Shown: positions 9,411 to 18,882, counted from the first letter of the stretch. The stretch is DNA of 64,000 nucleotides from Variovorax sp. CF079 (GCF_900101545.1 NZ_FMZU01000023.1:1-64000), one strand, 5' to 3'. The notes: a model not told the origin generated them from the letters alone. A program made the numbers and translations.

Positions 9411-11134
9411 AGGCCTTCTCCCTGGTCGCACGCCGGGCACTGGCGCTCGCCGCCCTGGTTGCCGCGTCTGCGACCGTCTATGCGGCCGGCGCCGATCTCG
9501 GCCAGGCGCAAAAGCAGGCGACGAACTGGACGGCCATCGGCATGTTCGGGCTGTTCGTCCTCGGCACGCTGTTCATCACCAAGTGGGCCGCGTCCAAGAC
9601 CAAGTCGGCGGCAGACTTCTACACCGCCGGCGGTGGCATCACCGGCTTCCAGAACGGCCTGGCGATCGCCGGCGACTACATGTCGGCGGCATCGTTCCTC
9701 GGCATCTCGGCGGCCGTGATGGCGGCCGGCTACGACGGCCTGATCTACTCGATCGGCTTTCTCGTCGGCTGGCCGGTGATCACATTCCTGATGGCGGAGC
9801 GGCTGCGCAACCTGGGCAAGTTCACCTTTGCCGACGTGGCGGCGTTCCGCTTCAAGCAGGCACCGGTGCGCATCTTCGCGGCCTCGGGCACGCTGGTCGT
9901 CGTGGCCTTCTACCTGATCGCCCAGATGGTCGGTGCGGGCCAACTGATCAAACTGCTGTTCGGCCTCGAATACTGGATCGCCGTTGCCATCGTCGGCTCG
10001 CTGATGATGGTCTACGTGCTCTTCGGCGGCATGACCGCCACGACCTGGGTCCAGATCATCAAGGCCTGCCTGCTGCTGGGCGGCGCCAGCTTCATGGCGC
10101 TGTCGGTGCTGTGGCACTTCGGCTTCAGCCCCGAAGCGATGTTCGCCGGTGCCGTGAAGGTCAAGACCGACCTGGCGCTCAAGGACGGCAAGACTGCGGA
10201 GGCGGCCGCGGCCATCGGCCAGTCGATCATGGGTCCCGGCAATTTCGTCAAGGACCCGATCTCGGCCATCTCCTTCGGCATGGCGCTGATGTTCGGCACG
10301 GCCGGTCTGCCGCACATCCTGATGCGCTTCTTCACCGTGCCCAGCGCCAAGGAAGCGCGCAAGTCGGTCATGTGGGCCACCGGCTGGATCGGCTACTTCT
10401 ACCTGCTGACCTTCATCATCGGCTTCGGCGCCATCACCTTCGTGCTCACCAACCCCCAGTTCGTCGACGCCCAGGGCGTGCTGATCGGCGGCGGCAACAT
10501 GGCGGCGATTCATCTCGCCAATGCGGTGGGCGGCAACGTGTTCCTCGGCTTCATCTCGGCGGTGGCCTTCGCAACCATCCTCGCGGTCGTTGCCGGCCTG
10601 ACGCTGTCGGGCGCCTCGGCGGTGTCGCACGACCTGTATGCGACGGTGGTCAAGAGCGGCAAGGCCGACAGCGCCTCGGAATTGCGCGTCTCGCGCATCA
10701 CCACCGTCGCGCTCGGCGTGCTGGCGGTGCTGCTCGGCATCGTGTTCGAGAAGCAGAACATCGCCTTCATGGTGTCGCTGGCGTTCGCCATCGCCGCGTC
10801 GGCCAATTTCCCGGTGCTGTTCATGTCGGTGCTGTGGAAGGGCTGCACCACGCGCGGCGCGGTGATCGGCGGCTTCCTCGGGCTGGTCTCGTCGGTTGCG
10901 CTGACGATCGTCTCGCCCTCCGTGTGGGAGGCGACGCTGGGCTATCCGAAGGGCTCCGCGTTCTTCCCGTACGCCTCGCCGTGCCTGTTCTCGATGACCA
11001 TCGGCTTCCTCGGCATCTGGATCTTTTCGGTGCTGGATTCCAGCGCGCGCGGCGACGTTGACAAGCGCGGCTTCCTGGCCCAGCAGGTGCGATCGGAAAC
11101 CGGCATCGGGGCGTCCGGCGCCAGCGGGCATTGA
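9407..11134 (+). CDS. actP: Cation/acetate symporter ActP
   Basis: This is a sodium:solute symporter family protein of 575 residues with a cleavable-looking N-terminus ([18 protein letters not shown]) and about 13 hydrophobic spans. The family block [20 protein letters not shown] and [13 protein letters not shown] is present. It should import acetate and other short monocarboxylates at the inner membrane to feed Acs. The start was placed at 9407 because it overlaps the yjcH stop and matches the ActP signal region. A strong intrinsic terminator follows. Confidence 0.96.
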   Translation: MKAFSLVARRALALAALVAASATVYAAGADLGQAQKQATNWTAIGMFGLFVLGTLFITKWAASKTKSAADFYTAGGGITGFQNGLAIAGDYMSAASFLGISAAVMAAGYDGLIYSIGFLVGWPVITFLMAERLRNLGKFTFADVAAFRFKQAPVRIFAASGTLVVVAFYLIAQMVGAGQLIKLLFGLEYWIAVAIVGSLMMVYVLFGGMTATTWVQIIKACLLLGGASFMALSVLWHFGFSPEAMFAGAVKVKTDLALKDGKTAEAAAAIGQSIMGPGNFVKDPISAISFGMALMFGTAGLPHILMRFFTVPSAKEARKSVMWATGWIGYFYLLTFIIGFGAITFVLTNPQFVDAQGVLIGGGNMAAIHLANAVGGNVFLGFISAVAFATILAVVAGLTLSGASAVSHDLYATVVKSGKADSASELRVSRITTVALGVLAVLLGIVFEKQNIAFMVSLAFAIAASANFPVLFMSVLWKGCTTRGAVIGGFLGLVSSVALTIVSPSVWEATLGYPKGSAFFPYASPCLFSMTIGFLGIWIFSVLDSSARGDVDKRGFLAQQVRSETGIGASGASGH

Positions 11135-11145
11135 GCGGGTAGTGG

Positions 11146-11191
11146 ACGGGCCGGTAGGCAGGCACACTGTCTACCGGCCCGTTCATTTTTT
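11146..11191 (+). terminator. Intrinsic terminator after actP
   Basis: A perfect 12-bp stem (ACGGGCCGGTAG with CTACCGGCCCGT), extendable inward by further pairs, is followed by TCATTTTTT. It ends the yjcH-actP transcript and lies immediately before the start of the next gene. Confidence 0.9.
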
Positions 11192-11203
11192 GTGCCCCGC
11201 ACC

Positions 11204-12634
11204 ATGACGGAACTGCGCGCAGTCGAAACCCAGCGCGAGATGCTCTCGCTCCTCACTGCGCGCGTGCGCGACGCCCATGTGCGCAAGGCCTGCTACGTCG
11301 ATGGCGGGCTCGACCTGGTGTCGGTGTGCCGGGTGCTGTCGCAGCAGGGGCTGCGCGACGCGCTGGTGCGGGACGGCCATCGCCTGGGCATCTTCACCAC
11401 CGCCGACCTGCGCGATGCGCTGCTGCGTCCCGAGGCCCCGGCCGAGCTGGCGGTCCGCGAGGTGGCCCGCTTCGGCCTGGTCGAGATCCACCCCGACGCG
11501 GACCTCTTCGAGGCGCTGTGGCTGATGGCGCGCCACCGGGTGCACCGCCTGCTGGTGCGCGACGGCGACACCGTGCTCGGCCTGCTGGACCAGCTCGACT
11601 TGGTGAGCTTCGTCGCCAACCATTCGCAGATCGCCGCGCTGCAGATCGACGAAGCCGCCAATGTGGCCGAACTGGCGGCCGCAGCCGCGCGCATCGACAC
11701 CATGGTCTCGCTGCTGCACGAGGGCGGCATCAAGATCGAGCGCATCGCGCGGCTCGTGGGGGAGCTCAACGCGCGCCTCTTCGCGCGCTTGTGGTCGTTG
11801 CTGGCGCCATCCGATCTGGTGGCCAACAGCTGCCTGGTGGTCATGGGCAGCGAGGGCCGCGACGAGCAGATCGTCAAGACCGACCAGGACAACGCGCTGC
11901 TGCTGCGCGACGGCTTCGCGTGTCCCGATCTCGAGGCCATCGCCATGCAGTTCAATGCCGCGCTGGCCGAGCTGGGCTATCCCCCCTGCGCCGGGCAGAT
12001 CATGCTGACCAACCCGCTCTGGCGGCAGCCGCTGGCCGGCTTCAAGGAGTCGCTGCGCGACTGGGTACACGGATCCGACCCCGAGGGCCCGATGCGACTC
12101 GCCATCTTCATGGACAGCAAGTCAGTGGCCGGCGACGCGGGGCTTCTGCAGGAGGCACGCCGGCATCTGGAGCGCGTCCTCGACAGCGCAGACGTCTTCC
12201 TCGCGCGCTTTGCCAGCGCGATCGATCTGTTCGACCACCCGACGGGATGGTGGCGCAGGCTCACCGCACGTCACGACGACGAGACAATGGATCTGAAAAA
12301 GCTCGGCACCTTCCCGATCGTTCACGGCGTGCGGGCGCTGGCGCTGCAGCGGCGCCTGCGCGTCAACGGCACGGCCGCGCGGCTGCGCTTGCTGGTCGAG
12401 CAACAGCAGATCGAATCCGGCCTGGCGCGCGACGTGCTGGACGCGCTGCACTACTTGATGGCGCTCAGGCTGACGCATCAGCTGCGTCAGAAGCAGGCCG
12501 GACAAGTGCCAGGCAATGATGTTCGGCTGTCCGAGCTGGGTGCGCTGGAACGTGATGCCCTGCGTGATGCGCTGGGCATCGTGCGCCGCTTTCGCGGCGT
12601 GCTGCGGCAACGCTTCCACCTCGACGCCTTGTAG
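11204..12634 (+). CDS. CBS-domain/DUF294 putative nucleotidyltransferase
   Basis: The N-terminal ~170 residues hold a CBS-pair-like region (LGIFTTADLRDALLRP and MARHRVHRLLVRDGDTVLGLLDQLDLV). The DUF294 nucleotidyltransferase domain follows, with VMGSEGRDEQIVKTDQDNAL fitting the G-S-x(n)-D-x-D metal motif, then a DUF294 C-terminal helical domain. It is ~476 residues from ATG 11204; GTG 11192 is an in-frame alternative, and neither has a clear ribosome site. GlnD-like proteins of this type often sit beside actP and CbrA-like kinases, suggesting a signalling role. The nucleotidylation target is unknown. Confidence 0.85.
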   Translation: MTELRAVETQREMLSLLTARVRDAHVRKACYVDGGLDLVSVCRVLSQQGLRDALVRDGHRLGIFTTADLRDALLRPEAPAELAVREVARFGLVEIHPDADLFEALWLMARHRVHRLLVRDGDTVLGLLDQLDLVSFVANHSQIAALQIDEAANVAELAAAAARIDTMVSLLHEGGIKIERIARLVGELNARLFARLWSLLAPSDLVANSCLVVMGSEGRDEQIVKTDQDNALLLRDGFACPDLEAIAMQFNAALAELGYPPCAGQIMLTNPLWRQPLAGFKESLRDWVHGSDPEGPMRLAIFMDSKSVAGDAGLLQEARRHLERVLDSADVFLARFASAIDLFDHPTGWWRRLTARHDDETMDLKKLGTFPIVHGVRALALQRRLRVNGTAARLRLLVEQQQIESGLARDVLDALHYLMALRLTHQLRQKQAGQVPGNDVRLSELGALERDALRDALGIVRRFRGVLRQRFHLDAL

Positions 12635-12649
12635 TTCAGGCGAGCCACC

Positions 12650-12850
12650 ATGTTCCAAGGCTTGAGATCGCAACGCCTGCTCGGCCTCTTCGCACTGGGC
12701 TGGCTGCTGCTGAACGTGCCGCTGCTCACGCTGTGGGACCGCCCGGTCATGCTCTGGGGGCTGCCGCTGATGCCGCTTGCGCTCTTCGGCGGCTGGGGCA
12801 TCCTCATCGCGCTGGCGGCGTGGGTGGCCGAGGCACCGGGGGAGCACTGA
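12650..12850 (+). CDS. Small two-span membrane protein
   Basis: The 66-residue protein is almost entirely hydrophobic. It has two predicted membrane helices, LLGLFALGWLLLNVPLLTLW and MLWGLPLMPLALFGGWGILIAL. It lies between the DUF294 protein and the SSS-fused kinase with gaps of 15 and 1 bases, so it is clearly in their operon. It resembles the short subunits that accompany sodium:solute symporters (DUF485/DUF3311-like size), and could pair with the symporter-like sensor domain of the next protein. That role is an inference. Confidence 0.7.
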   Translation: MFQGLRSQRLLGLFALGWLLLNVPLLTLWDRPVMLWGLPLMPLALFGGWGILIALAAWVAEAPGEH

Positions 12851-12851
12851 C

Positions 12852-15626
12852 ATGCTGCCCGCTTCCACGGTCATCACCGCCTCTTTCGCCTACCTGGCGT
12901 TGCTGTTCCTGGTGGCGCACGTGGGCGACAAGCGCGCACGCGAAGGCCGTTCGCTGATCGGCAATGCGTGGGTCTACACGCTGTCGCTGGGCGTGTACTG
13001 CACGGCCTGGACCTACTTCGGCAGCGTGGGCCGGGCCGCGTCGTCGGGCCTGTGGTTCCTGCCGATCTACCTCGGCCCGACGCTCGCGATGCTGATGGCC
13101 TGGATGGTGCTGCGCAAGATGATCCGCATCGCGCGCAGCTACCGCATCACCTCCATCGCCGATTTCATCGCCAGCCGCCACGGCAAGAGCACGCTGCTGG
13201 CCATGCTGGTCACACTGATCGCGGTGGTGGGCATCCTGCCCTACGTGGCGCTGCAGCTCAAGGCCATCGCCAGCGGCTATGCGCTGCTCACCGCCGCACC
13301 CGGCGCTGCGCTGCAGCAGCCCTTGGCCTGGTGGCGCGACAGCACGCTGTACATCGCGCTGGCGCTGGCCGGCTTCACGATCGCCTTCGGCACGCGCCAC
13401 CTCGATACCACCGAGCGGCACGAGGGCATGGTGGCGGCGATCGCCGTCGAGTCGGTGGTGAAGCTGCTGGCCTTTCTGGCCGTCGGCGTTTTCGTCACCT
13501 GGCACCTGTTCGACGGACCGGCCGACCTGTTCGGCCGCGCCGCGGCGCGGCCCGAACTGGGCCGCCTGCTGAGCCTTGGGAACACCGGTGGCGCCACAGC
13601 GGCCACTGGCTTTGCGGGCGGCCAGTGGTTCGCGCTGACGCTGCTTGCCATGCTCTCGGTGATCTTCCTGCCACGGCAGTTCCAGATGATGGTGGTCGAA
13701 AACGTCGATGAGCGCCATCTGCGGCGCGCCACCTGGGCGTTTCCGCTGTACCTGCTGCTGATCAATCTCTTCGTGCTGCCAATCGCACTGGGCGGCCTGC
13801 TGTACTTCGGTGTCGGCCGGCAGAATCCCGAGGCCTTTGTGCTTTCGCTGCCGCTGGCCGACGGCCAGCCGGGGCTGGCGCTGGCGGCATTCATCGGCGG
13901 CCTCTCGGCCGCCACGGGCATGGTCATCGTCGAGGCCATCGCGGTCTCGACCATGGTCTGCAACGACCTCGTGATGCCGCTGCTGCTGCGCGCCGGCCTG
14001 CGCACAGCGCGCGACCTGAGCGGCGTGCTGCTGGGCATCCGCCGGACGGTGATCGTGGCGATCCTGCTGCTGGGCTATCTCTACTACCGCGTCGCCGGCG
14101 AGGACTATGCGCTGGTCAGCATCGGGCTCATCAGTTTCGCCGCCGTCGCCCAATTCGCGCCGCCGATGCTGGCGGGCATGTACTGGAAGGGCGGCACGCG
14201 GCACGGCGCGCTCGCCGGCCTTGGCGCCGGCTTCGTGCTGTGGGCCTGGACGCTGATGCTGCCGTCGATCGCCAAGTCGGGTTGGATCCCCGCCGGATAC
14301 ATCGACCAAGGGCCGTTCGGCATCGCCTGGCTGCGGCCCGAGCAGCTGCTGGGCCTCGCGGGCCTGGACAACCTGACCCATGCGCTGTTCTGGAGCCTGC
14401 TGGTCAACACCGCCTTGTACTTCGGCGTGTCGCTGCTGAGCCGCCCTTCCGCACGCGAAGCGAGCCAGGCCTTGATGTTCGTCGACGTCTTCCAGCGTAC
14501 GGAACGCGGGGCCGCCGAGGCTGGGCCGGTGTTCTGGCGCGGCCGCGCCAGGCTGGCCGATCTGCGCCAACTGGCCACGCGATTCCTGGGCGCCGCGGCT
14601 GCCGACCGGCTGCTGAACGACTACGCACGACGCAACGGCCTGGCCGGGCCGGAGCAGCTCGCCGCCGACGCGCGGCTGGTGCAGTTCATCGAAACGCAGC
14701 TCGCGGGCGCCATCGGCAGCGCCTCGGCCCGGCTGGTGGTGGCCTCGGTCGTCGAAGAAGAAGCGCTGGAGCTGGATGACGTCATGCGCATCCTGGACGA
14801 AGCCTCGCGCGAGACGGCGGCGCTGCGCGCCCATTCGCAGGCGCTGGAGGAGAAATCGCTCTCCCTGGAGCGCGCCACCGCAGATCTCAGCAAGGCCAAC
14901 GAACAGCTCAAGAGTCTCGATCGGCTGAAGGACGACTTCATGTCCTCGGTGACGCACGAGCTGCGCACGCCGCTGACCTCGATCCGCGCGCTGGCCGAAC
15001 TGATGCTTGACGACCCGGCGATGGACACCGGACAGCGCCAGCATTTTCTCGGCCTGGTGGTGACCGAGACCGAGCGCCTGACGCGCCTGGTCAACCAGGT
15101 GCTGGACATGGCGAAGATCGAATCGGGCGTCGCCGAATGGCGCAGCACCGAGATCGACCTGCGCGCGCTGGTTCAGCAAGCCGTTCAGACGACGCAGGAG
15201 CTGTTCCGTGAGCGTGGCGCGGTCGTGGCGCTGAGGCTCCCCGATGCGGTGCCGCCGCTGCAACTCGACCCCGACCGCCTCACGCAGGTGCTGATCAATC
15301 TGCTGTCGAACGCGGCCAAGTTCGTGCCGCAGGGGCAGGGCCGGGTCGAGGTCAGCCTGCACTGCGATGTCGATCGCGTCACCATCACTGTGCAGGACAA
15401 CGGCCCCGGTGTGCCGCCGGAGCAGAAGGAGCTGGTGTTCGATAAGTTTCGCCAGGGTGGCGATGCCGCGCATCGTCCGCAGGGTACCGGCCTGGGCCTG
15501 CCCATCAGCCGTCGCATCGTCGAACACTTCGGCGGCCGGATGTGGCTCGACTCCAGGCCGGGTCACGGCGCATGCTTCGGCTTCGAACTGCCGCTGCACC
15601 CCGAGACGCAAGAACTGGAGACATGA
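12852..15626 (+). CDS. Sodium:solute symporter-fused sensor histidine kinase (CbrA/CrbS-like)
   Basis: Residues ~1-510 form an SSS-family transporter domain with ~13 spans (YTLSLGVYCTAWTYFGSVGRAASSG near the start). A linker coiled coil follows, then HisKA with H702 in SSVTHELRTPLTSIRAL, and a HATPase with DNGPGVPPEQ and GTGLGLPISRRIVEHFGG. Such kinases (CrbS, CbrA) sense or transport small carbon compounds; CrbS controls acs and actP in Vibrio and Pseudomonas. Position beside actP and acs supports an acetate-responsive role. The stop overlaps the next start (ATGA). Confidence 0.9.
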   Translation: MLPASTVITASFAYLALLFLVAHVGDKRAREGRSLIGNAWVYTLSLGVYCTAWTYFGSVGRAASSGLWFLPIYLGPTLAMLMAWMVLRKMIRIARSYRITSIADFIASRHGKSTLLAMLVTLIAVVGILPYVALQLKAIASGYALLTAAPGAALQQPLAWWRDSTLYIALALAGFTIAFGTRHLDTTERHEGMVAAIAVESVVKLLAFLAVGVFVTWHLFDGPADLFGRAAARPELGRLLSLGNTGGATAATGFAGGQWFALTLLAMLSVIFLPRQFQMMVVENVDERHLRRATWAFPLYLLLINLFVLPIALGGLLYFGVGRQNPEAFVLSLPLADGQPGLALAAFIGGLSAATGMVIVEAIAVSTMVCNDLVMPLLLRAGLRTARDLSGVLLGIRRTVIVAILLLGYLYYRVAGEDYALVSIGLISFAAVAQFAPPMLAGMYWKGGTRHGALAGLGAGFVLWAWTLMLPSIAKSGWIPAGYIDQGPFGIAWLRPEQLLGLAGLDNLTHALFWSLLVNTALYFGVSLLSRPSAREASQALMFVDVFQRTERGAAEAGPVFWRGRARLADLRQLATRFLGAAAADRLLNDYARRNGLAGPEQLAADARLVQFIETQLAGAIGSASARLVVASVVEEEALELDDVMRILDEASRETAALRAHSQALEEKSLSLERATADLSKANEQLKSLDRLKDDFMSSVTHELRTPLTSIRALAELMLDDPAMDTGQRQHFLGLVVTETERLTRLVNQVLDMAKIESGVAEWRSTEIDLRALVQQAVQTTQELFRERGAVVALRLPDAVPPLQLDPDRLTQVLINLLSNAAKFVPQGQGRVEVSLHCDVDRVTITVQDNGPGVPPEQKELVFDKFRQGGDAAHRPQGTGLGLPISRRIVEHFGGRMWLDSRPGHGACFGFELPLHPETQELET

Positions 15627-16003
15627 CCATGGCCTACAAGGTGCTGATTGCAGACGATGAGCCCAACATCGTGATTTCGCTCGAATTCCTCATGAAGCGC
15701 GAAGGGCACGCGGTGAGCATCGCGCGCGACGGCCAGCAGGCGCTCGAACTGATCCGCAGCCTACAGCCTGACCTGGTGCTGCTGGACGTCATGATGCCTT
15801 TCAAGTCCGGCCTCGAGGTCCTGCAGGCCGTGCGTGCCGACGAGGAGATCGCCGCCACGAAGATCCTCCTGCTCACCGCCAAGGGCCGGGAGACCGACGT
15901 CGCGAAGGGCATGGCCCTGGGAGCCGATGCCTACATGACCAAGCCCTTCTCCACCCGGGAGCTTGCCGCGCGCGTGCGGCAGTTGCTCAGCAGCTCCGCA
16001 TGA
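15623..16003 (+). CDS. Stand-alone response regulator receiver protein
   Basis: The 126-residue protein is a lone REC domain with the acidic pair DDE near the N-terminus, phospho-acceptor D55 in LVLLDVMMPF, a switch Thr in LLLTAKG, and the Lys in MTKPFSTRE. It has no output domain, unlike CrbR, which carries a LuxR-type DNA-binding domain. It overlaps both neighbours by four bases (ATGA), so it is stoichiometrically coupled to the kinase upstream and the exonuclease fusion downstream. The output may be protein-protein signalling. Confidence 0.93.
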   Translation: MTMAYKVLIADDEPNIVISLEFLMKREGHAVSIARDGQQALELIRSLQPDLVLLDVMMPFKSGLEVLQAVRADEEIAATKILLLTAKGRETDVAKGMALGADAYMTKPFSTRELAARVRQLLSSSA

Positions 16004-18180
16004 AGATCGATGCCCACCAATTCGCCGTGGCGCTCGCGCCGGGAGCTCTCCTGGCGCTCCTCGGCTTGGGGCTCGGCGCCATCTTCGCTGCCACGCTTGC
16101 GCCAGACGAGCGCGCCGTGCTGGGGGAGATGATCGCGCCGCGCGTGCCCCTGCTGGTGCTGGGCTGGGCGGTGTTGGCGATCGCGCTGGGTGCGCTGGCG
16201 CGTCGCGCCCATGCGATCTGGGTGACCGAGCCGGCCCGGCTGGCTGAAGCCGCGCAGGCCACGGCGGCCGGCGGCGCGCCCCACCGCAGCGCGCCCCCCG
16301 CGGAGGCGGCATGCGGAGCGGGTGCCCGGGCGCTGGCCGGCGTCGTCGATGAGCTCGCGCGCCAGCGCGACGGCCTGCGCGCCGACATCGACGCCCGGGT
16401 GCAGGAGGCCGCGCGCGGCATCGAGCAGGAACGCAGCCGCCTGGCTGCGCTGATGTCGGAGCTCACGCAGAGCGTGGTCGTGTGCAACCTGGACGGCCGC
16501 ATCCTGCTCTACAACAATCGGGCGCGGCTGCAGTCTCGCGCGCTGTCGTCTGTGCCGGCATTGGCCGACGGGGCGGAGTTGATCGGACTGGGCCGCTCGA
16601 TCTACGCCCTGTTCGACCGCGAGCTCATCGCCCACGCGCTCGAAAGCGTCCAACGGCGGCTGTTGCGCGGAGCACCCCAGCCCTCGGCGCAGTTCGTCAC
16701 CAGTTCGCAGGCCGGTCAACTGCTGCGGGTGCAGCTGGCGCCGGTGCGCGATCCCTCGGCCGTGCCCGGAGATGCCGCGCAGCTGTCGGGCTTCGTTCTG
16801 ATGCTGCAGAACATCACCCGCGAGTTCGAGGAGGATGCCGAGCAGGACCGCCTGCTGCACGGACTGACCGAAGGCAGCCGCTCGTCATTGGGCAGCCTGC
16901 AGGCGGCAGTGGACATGCTCGAGCTGCCCGACCTGGACGCGCCGACGCGCGAGCGCTTCCTGCGCGTCGTGCACGACGAAGTTCGCGCCATGACGGCGCG
17001 CCTCCAGTCGCTCGCAGCGAGCGCCAGCCAGGGCCTGAAGACGCGCTGGCCGCTCGAGGACATGCTCGGCGCCGACCTGGTACAGGCCGCCCTGCGCCTG
17101 ATCGAGGCGCGCTCGGGCGCGCGCGCCTCCGCGCCGGAAGTCGACGCTGGCCTGTGGCTCAGGGTCGACAGCTACGCCTTGCTCCAGGCACTGGCCTCGC
17201 TGGCGACCCGGCTGGTGGACGAGTTCGCGGTCAAGCGCGTTCAATTGCGACTGCGCCGCGCGGGCGAACGCGCCCATCTCGACCTGGTCTGGGCCGGCAC
17301 GGCCATCAGCACCGAAACGGTGACGAGCTGGGAGTCGAGCCCGATGACGGTGGGCGATCGGGCCAGCCCGCTGTCGGTTCGCGACGTGGTCGAGCGCCAT
17401 GGTGGCGAGTTCTGGTTTCAGCGCGAGCGCGCGTTGCAAACGACTTTCTTTCGCTTCCTGCTCCCGCTCGCTCCACCCCAGGAACAACTGGAGGCAGCCG
17501 CGGTGCTGCGCAGCGAAAGCCGCCCCGAGTACTACGATTTCGACCTGTTCCAGCCCGGCATTCAGGCGCGCGAGCTCGACGAGCGTCGCCTGGTGGACCT
17601 GGCCTACACGGTGTTCGACACCGAGACCACCGGGCTCGATCCGTCGCAGGGCGACGAGATCATCCAGATCGGCGCGGCGCGCATCGTCAACGGCAAGCTG
17701 CTGCGGCAGGAGAGCTTCGAGCAGCTCATCGACCCCGGTCGAAGTATCCCGGCCGCCGGCATTCCCATACACGGCATCACTCCGGCGATGGTCGCCGGCC
17801 AGCCGGGCATCGCCGAGATCCTGCCGATCTTCCACGCCTTCGCCAACGACACCGTCCTGGTGGCACACAACGCCGCGTTCGACATGCGCTTCCTGCAGCT
17901 GAAGGAAGCATCTACCGGCGTGCGTTTCGATCAGCCGGTGCTCGACACGCTGCTGTTGTCCGCGGTGGCAAACCCGCACCAGGCGTCGCACGAGCTGGAA
18001 GCCATTGCCGAGCGCTTCGGCATCGCGGTGCTGGGCCGCCACACCGCCCTGGGCGATGCGATCCTGACGGCGGAGGTGTTCCTTCGCCTGATCCCTTTGC
18101 TGGCGGACAAGGGAGTCCACACGCTGGGCCAGGCGCGCGAGGCGGCGCAGCGCACCTGGTACGCGCGTTTGAAGTACTGA
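16000..18180 (+). CDS. Membrane kinase-like/PAS protein fused to DnaQ-type 3'-5' exonuclease
   Basis: The 726-residue protein starts with two membrane spans (about 8-30 and 45-64). A PAS-like region follows (~145-265: VCNLDGRILLYNNRARLQS), then a degenerate histidine kinase core. In that core the HisKA position reads LTEGSRSSLGSLQAAVDML without His, and the ATPase lacks clear N and G boxes. The C-terminal ~190 residues form a DEDDh exonuclease with D540 and E542 (FDTETTG), D628 (AHNAAFD), H681 and D686 (RHTALGD). Nuclease residues appear intact. The operon position ties it to the receiver and symporter kinase; the function of such a fusion is unclear. Confidence 0.85.
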   Translation: MKIDAHQFAVALAPGALLALLGLGLGAIFAATLAPDERAVLGEMIAPRVPLLVLGWAVLAIALGALARRAHAIWVTEPARLAEAAQATAAGGAPHRSAPPAEAACGAGARALAGVVDELARQRDGLRADIDARVQEAARGIEQERSRLAALMSELTQSVVVCNLDGRILLYNNRARLQSRALSSVPALADGAELIGLGRSIYALFDRELIAHALESVQRRLLRGAPQPSAQFVTSSQAGQLLRVQLAPVRDPSAVPGDAAQLSGFVLMLQNITREFEEDAEQDRLLHGLTEGSRSSLGSLQAAVDMLELPDLDAPTRERFLRVVHDEVRAMTARLQSLAASASQGLKTRWPLEDMLGADLVQAALRLIEARSGARASAPEVDAGLWLRVDSYALLQALASLATRLVDEFAVKRVQLRLRRAGERAHLDLVWAGTAISTETVTSWESSPMTVGDRASPLSVRDVVERHGGEFWFQRERALQTTFFRFLLPLAPPQEQLEAAAVLRSESRPEYYDFDLFQPGIQARELDERRLVDLAYTVFDTETTGLDPSQGDEIIQIGAARIVNGKLLRQESFEQLIDPGRSIPAAGIPIHGITPAMVAGQPGIAEILPIFHAFANDTVLVAHNAAFDMRFLQLKEASTGVRFDQPVLDTLLLSAVANPHQASHELEAIAERFGIAVLGRHTALGDAILTAEVFLRLIPLLADKGVHTLGQAREAAQRTWYARLKY

Positions 18181-18226
18181 GGCTGGACATGCGGGACCCG
18201 GTTCCAGCGCACGGCGCGAAGCCTGT

Positions 18227-18240
18227 TTGACGCAGCGCAA
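18227..18240. promoter_or_regulatory. FNR-like box (CGCAA variant)
   Basis: TTGACGCAGCGCAA lies ~60-72 bases upstream of the truncated frame at 18299. It may be the fossil promoter of a gene now lost. Confidence 0.4.
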
Positions 18241-18298
18241 CTCATGACCGCCGCCGCGGCGATAAATCCGTTGTCGCCGCTACCACCCGGAGACCCCG

Positions 18299-18580
18299 AT
18301 GCGCCAAACCAAGGATGTCGTATTCCTCAGCGCCGTGAGAAACACCAGGCCAGCGGCTGAGTGTCACGATGCGCCGTCAGAGATCGCGACGGCCCCGGGG
18401 CCGAGCCGGCCCGGGCGTTCGCGCAAGCACGCGCAGGTGCTGGACGCGATCTACCAGGCGGCCATCGGGCCAGAGGCTACCAAGGAACACGGGCGGTCGG
18501 CCGGACGCTGGCGATGTCGCGAAGGGCAATTGCCCTTGGCCATTCGTGCCGAGCCGGGCCGAGGGCGAAGCCGGGATTAG
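18299..18580 (+). pseudogene. Gene debris beginning with a thiolase-like N-terminus
   Basis: The frame starts at an ATG after GGAGA and reads MRQTKDVVFLSAVRNT, which resembles the first residues of acetyl-CoA acetyltransferases (DVVFLSAVRTP). Homology is lost after ~15 residues. Further on, the phrase HAQVLDAIYQAAIGPE is reminiscent of the N-terminus of some LuxR-type regulators. I read the 18.2-18.6 kb stretch as fused fragments left by deletion. The match is short, so confidence is low. Confidence 0.35.
18522..18537. repeat. Perfect 16-base palindrome
   Basis: AAGGGCAATTGCCCTT is a perfect palindrome. It lies downstream of the lipoprotein gene on the minus strand, and the lipoprotein's own 3' end repeats the AAGGGCAACTGC motif. 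No T-run follows it, so it is not a canonical terminator. Confidence 0.5.
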
Positions 18581-18714
18581 CAGTTGCCCTTTTTTGCCTG
18601 TCCCGGCGGGCATTGTTTCCCGTATCCGCCACCGGGATATCCCGGACCGTCGGGGTAGACAACGCAGCCCCCGAGCATGGCTGTTGCGAGAAGTGCAGCG
18701 ACTAGCTTCTTCAT
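18577..18714 (-). CDS. Very small lipoprotein (45 residues)
   Basis: The minus strand encodes a 45-residue protein that is easy to overlook. A signal peptide MKKLVAALLATAMLGG ends in a lipobox with Cys 17. It is followed by a Tyr/Pro/Gly-rich stretch (about 20-32) and a C-terminal CPPGQAKKGNC with two cysteines that could form a disulfide. An AGAAGGA ribosome site lies ~8 bases upstream of the ATG. It would be exported and lipid-anchored. The C-terminal CPPGQ-KKG-C phrase is seen in small envelope lipoproteins of unknown role. Confidence 0.8.
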   Translation of the reverse strand: MKKLVAALLATAMLGGCVVYPDGPGYPGGGYGKQCPPGQAKKGNC

Positions 18715-18882
18715 GGCGTGGTCCTTCTATCGTTGGCATTCGAGCATAGCCGCCGTGCTTCATGGTCTCGCGCCGTCATCGATGGGATCGCCGTGTAGGA
18801 CTTGGCGACGCGCCCGGACTTCATTTGGCTTGATTGGGGTAGAGGGTCCGAACGTCCGTGGTTGGGCCGGATTCTGCCGCAG

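Noticed and set aside
9341-11167. 608-residue open frame on the minus strand
   Set aside because: Shadow of actP, with His/Asp/Gln-rich composition.
12804-15611. 935-residue open frame on the minus strand
   Set aside because: It is antisense to the SSS-fused kinase. The translation is rich in His, Gln, Arg and Gly as expected for a shadow of GC-rich coding DNA, and it has no domain.
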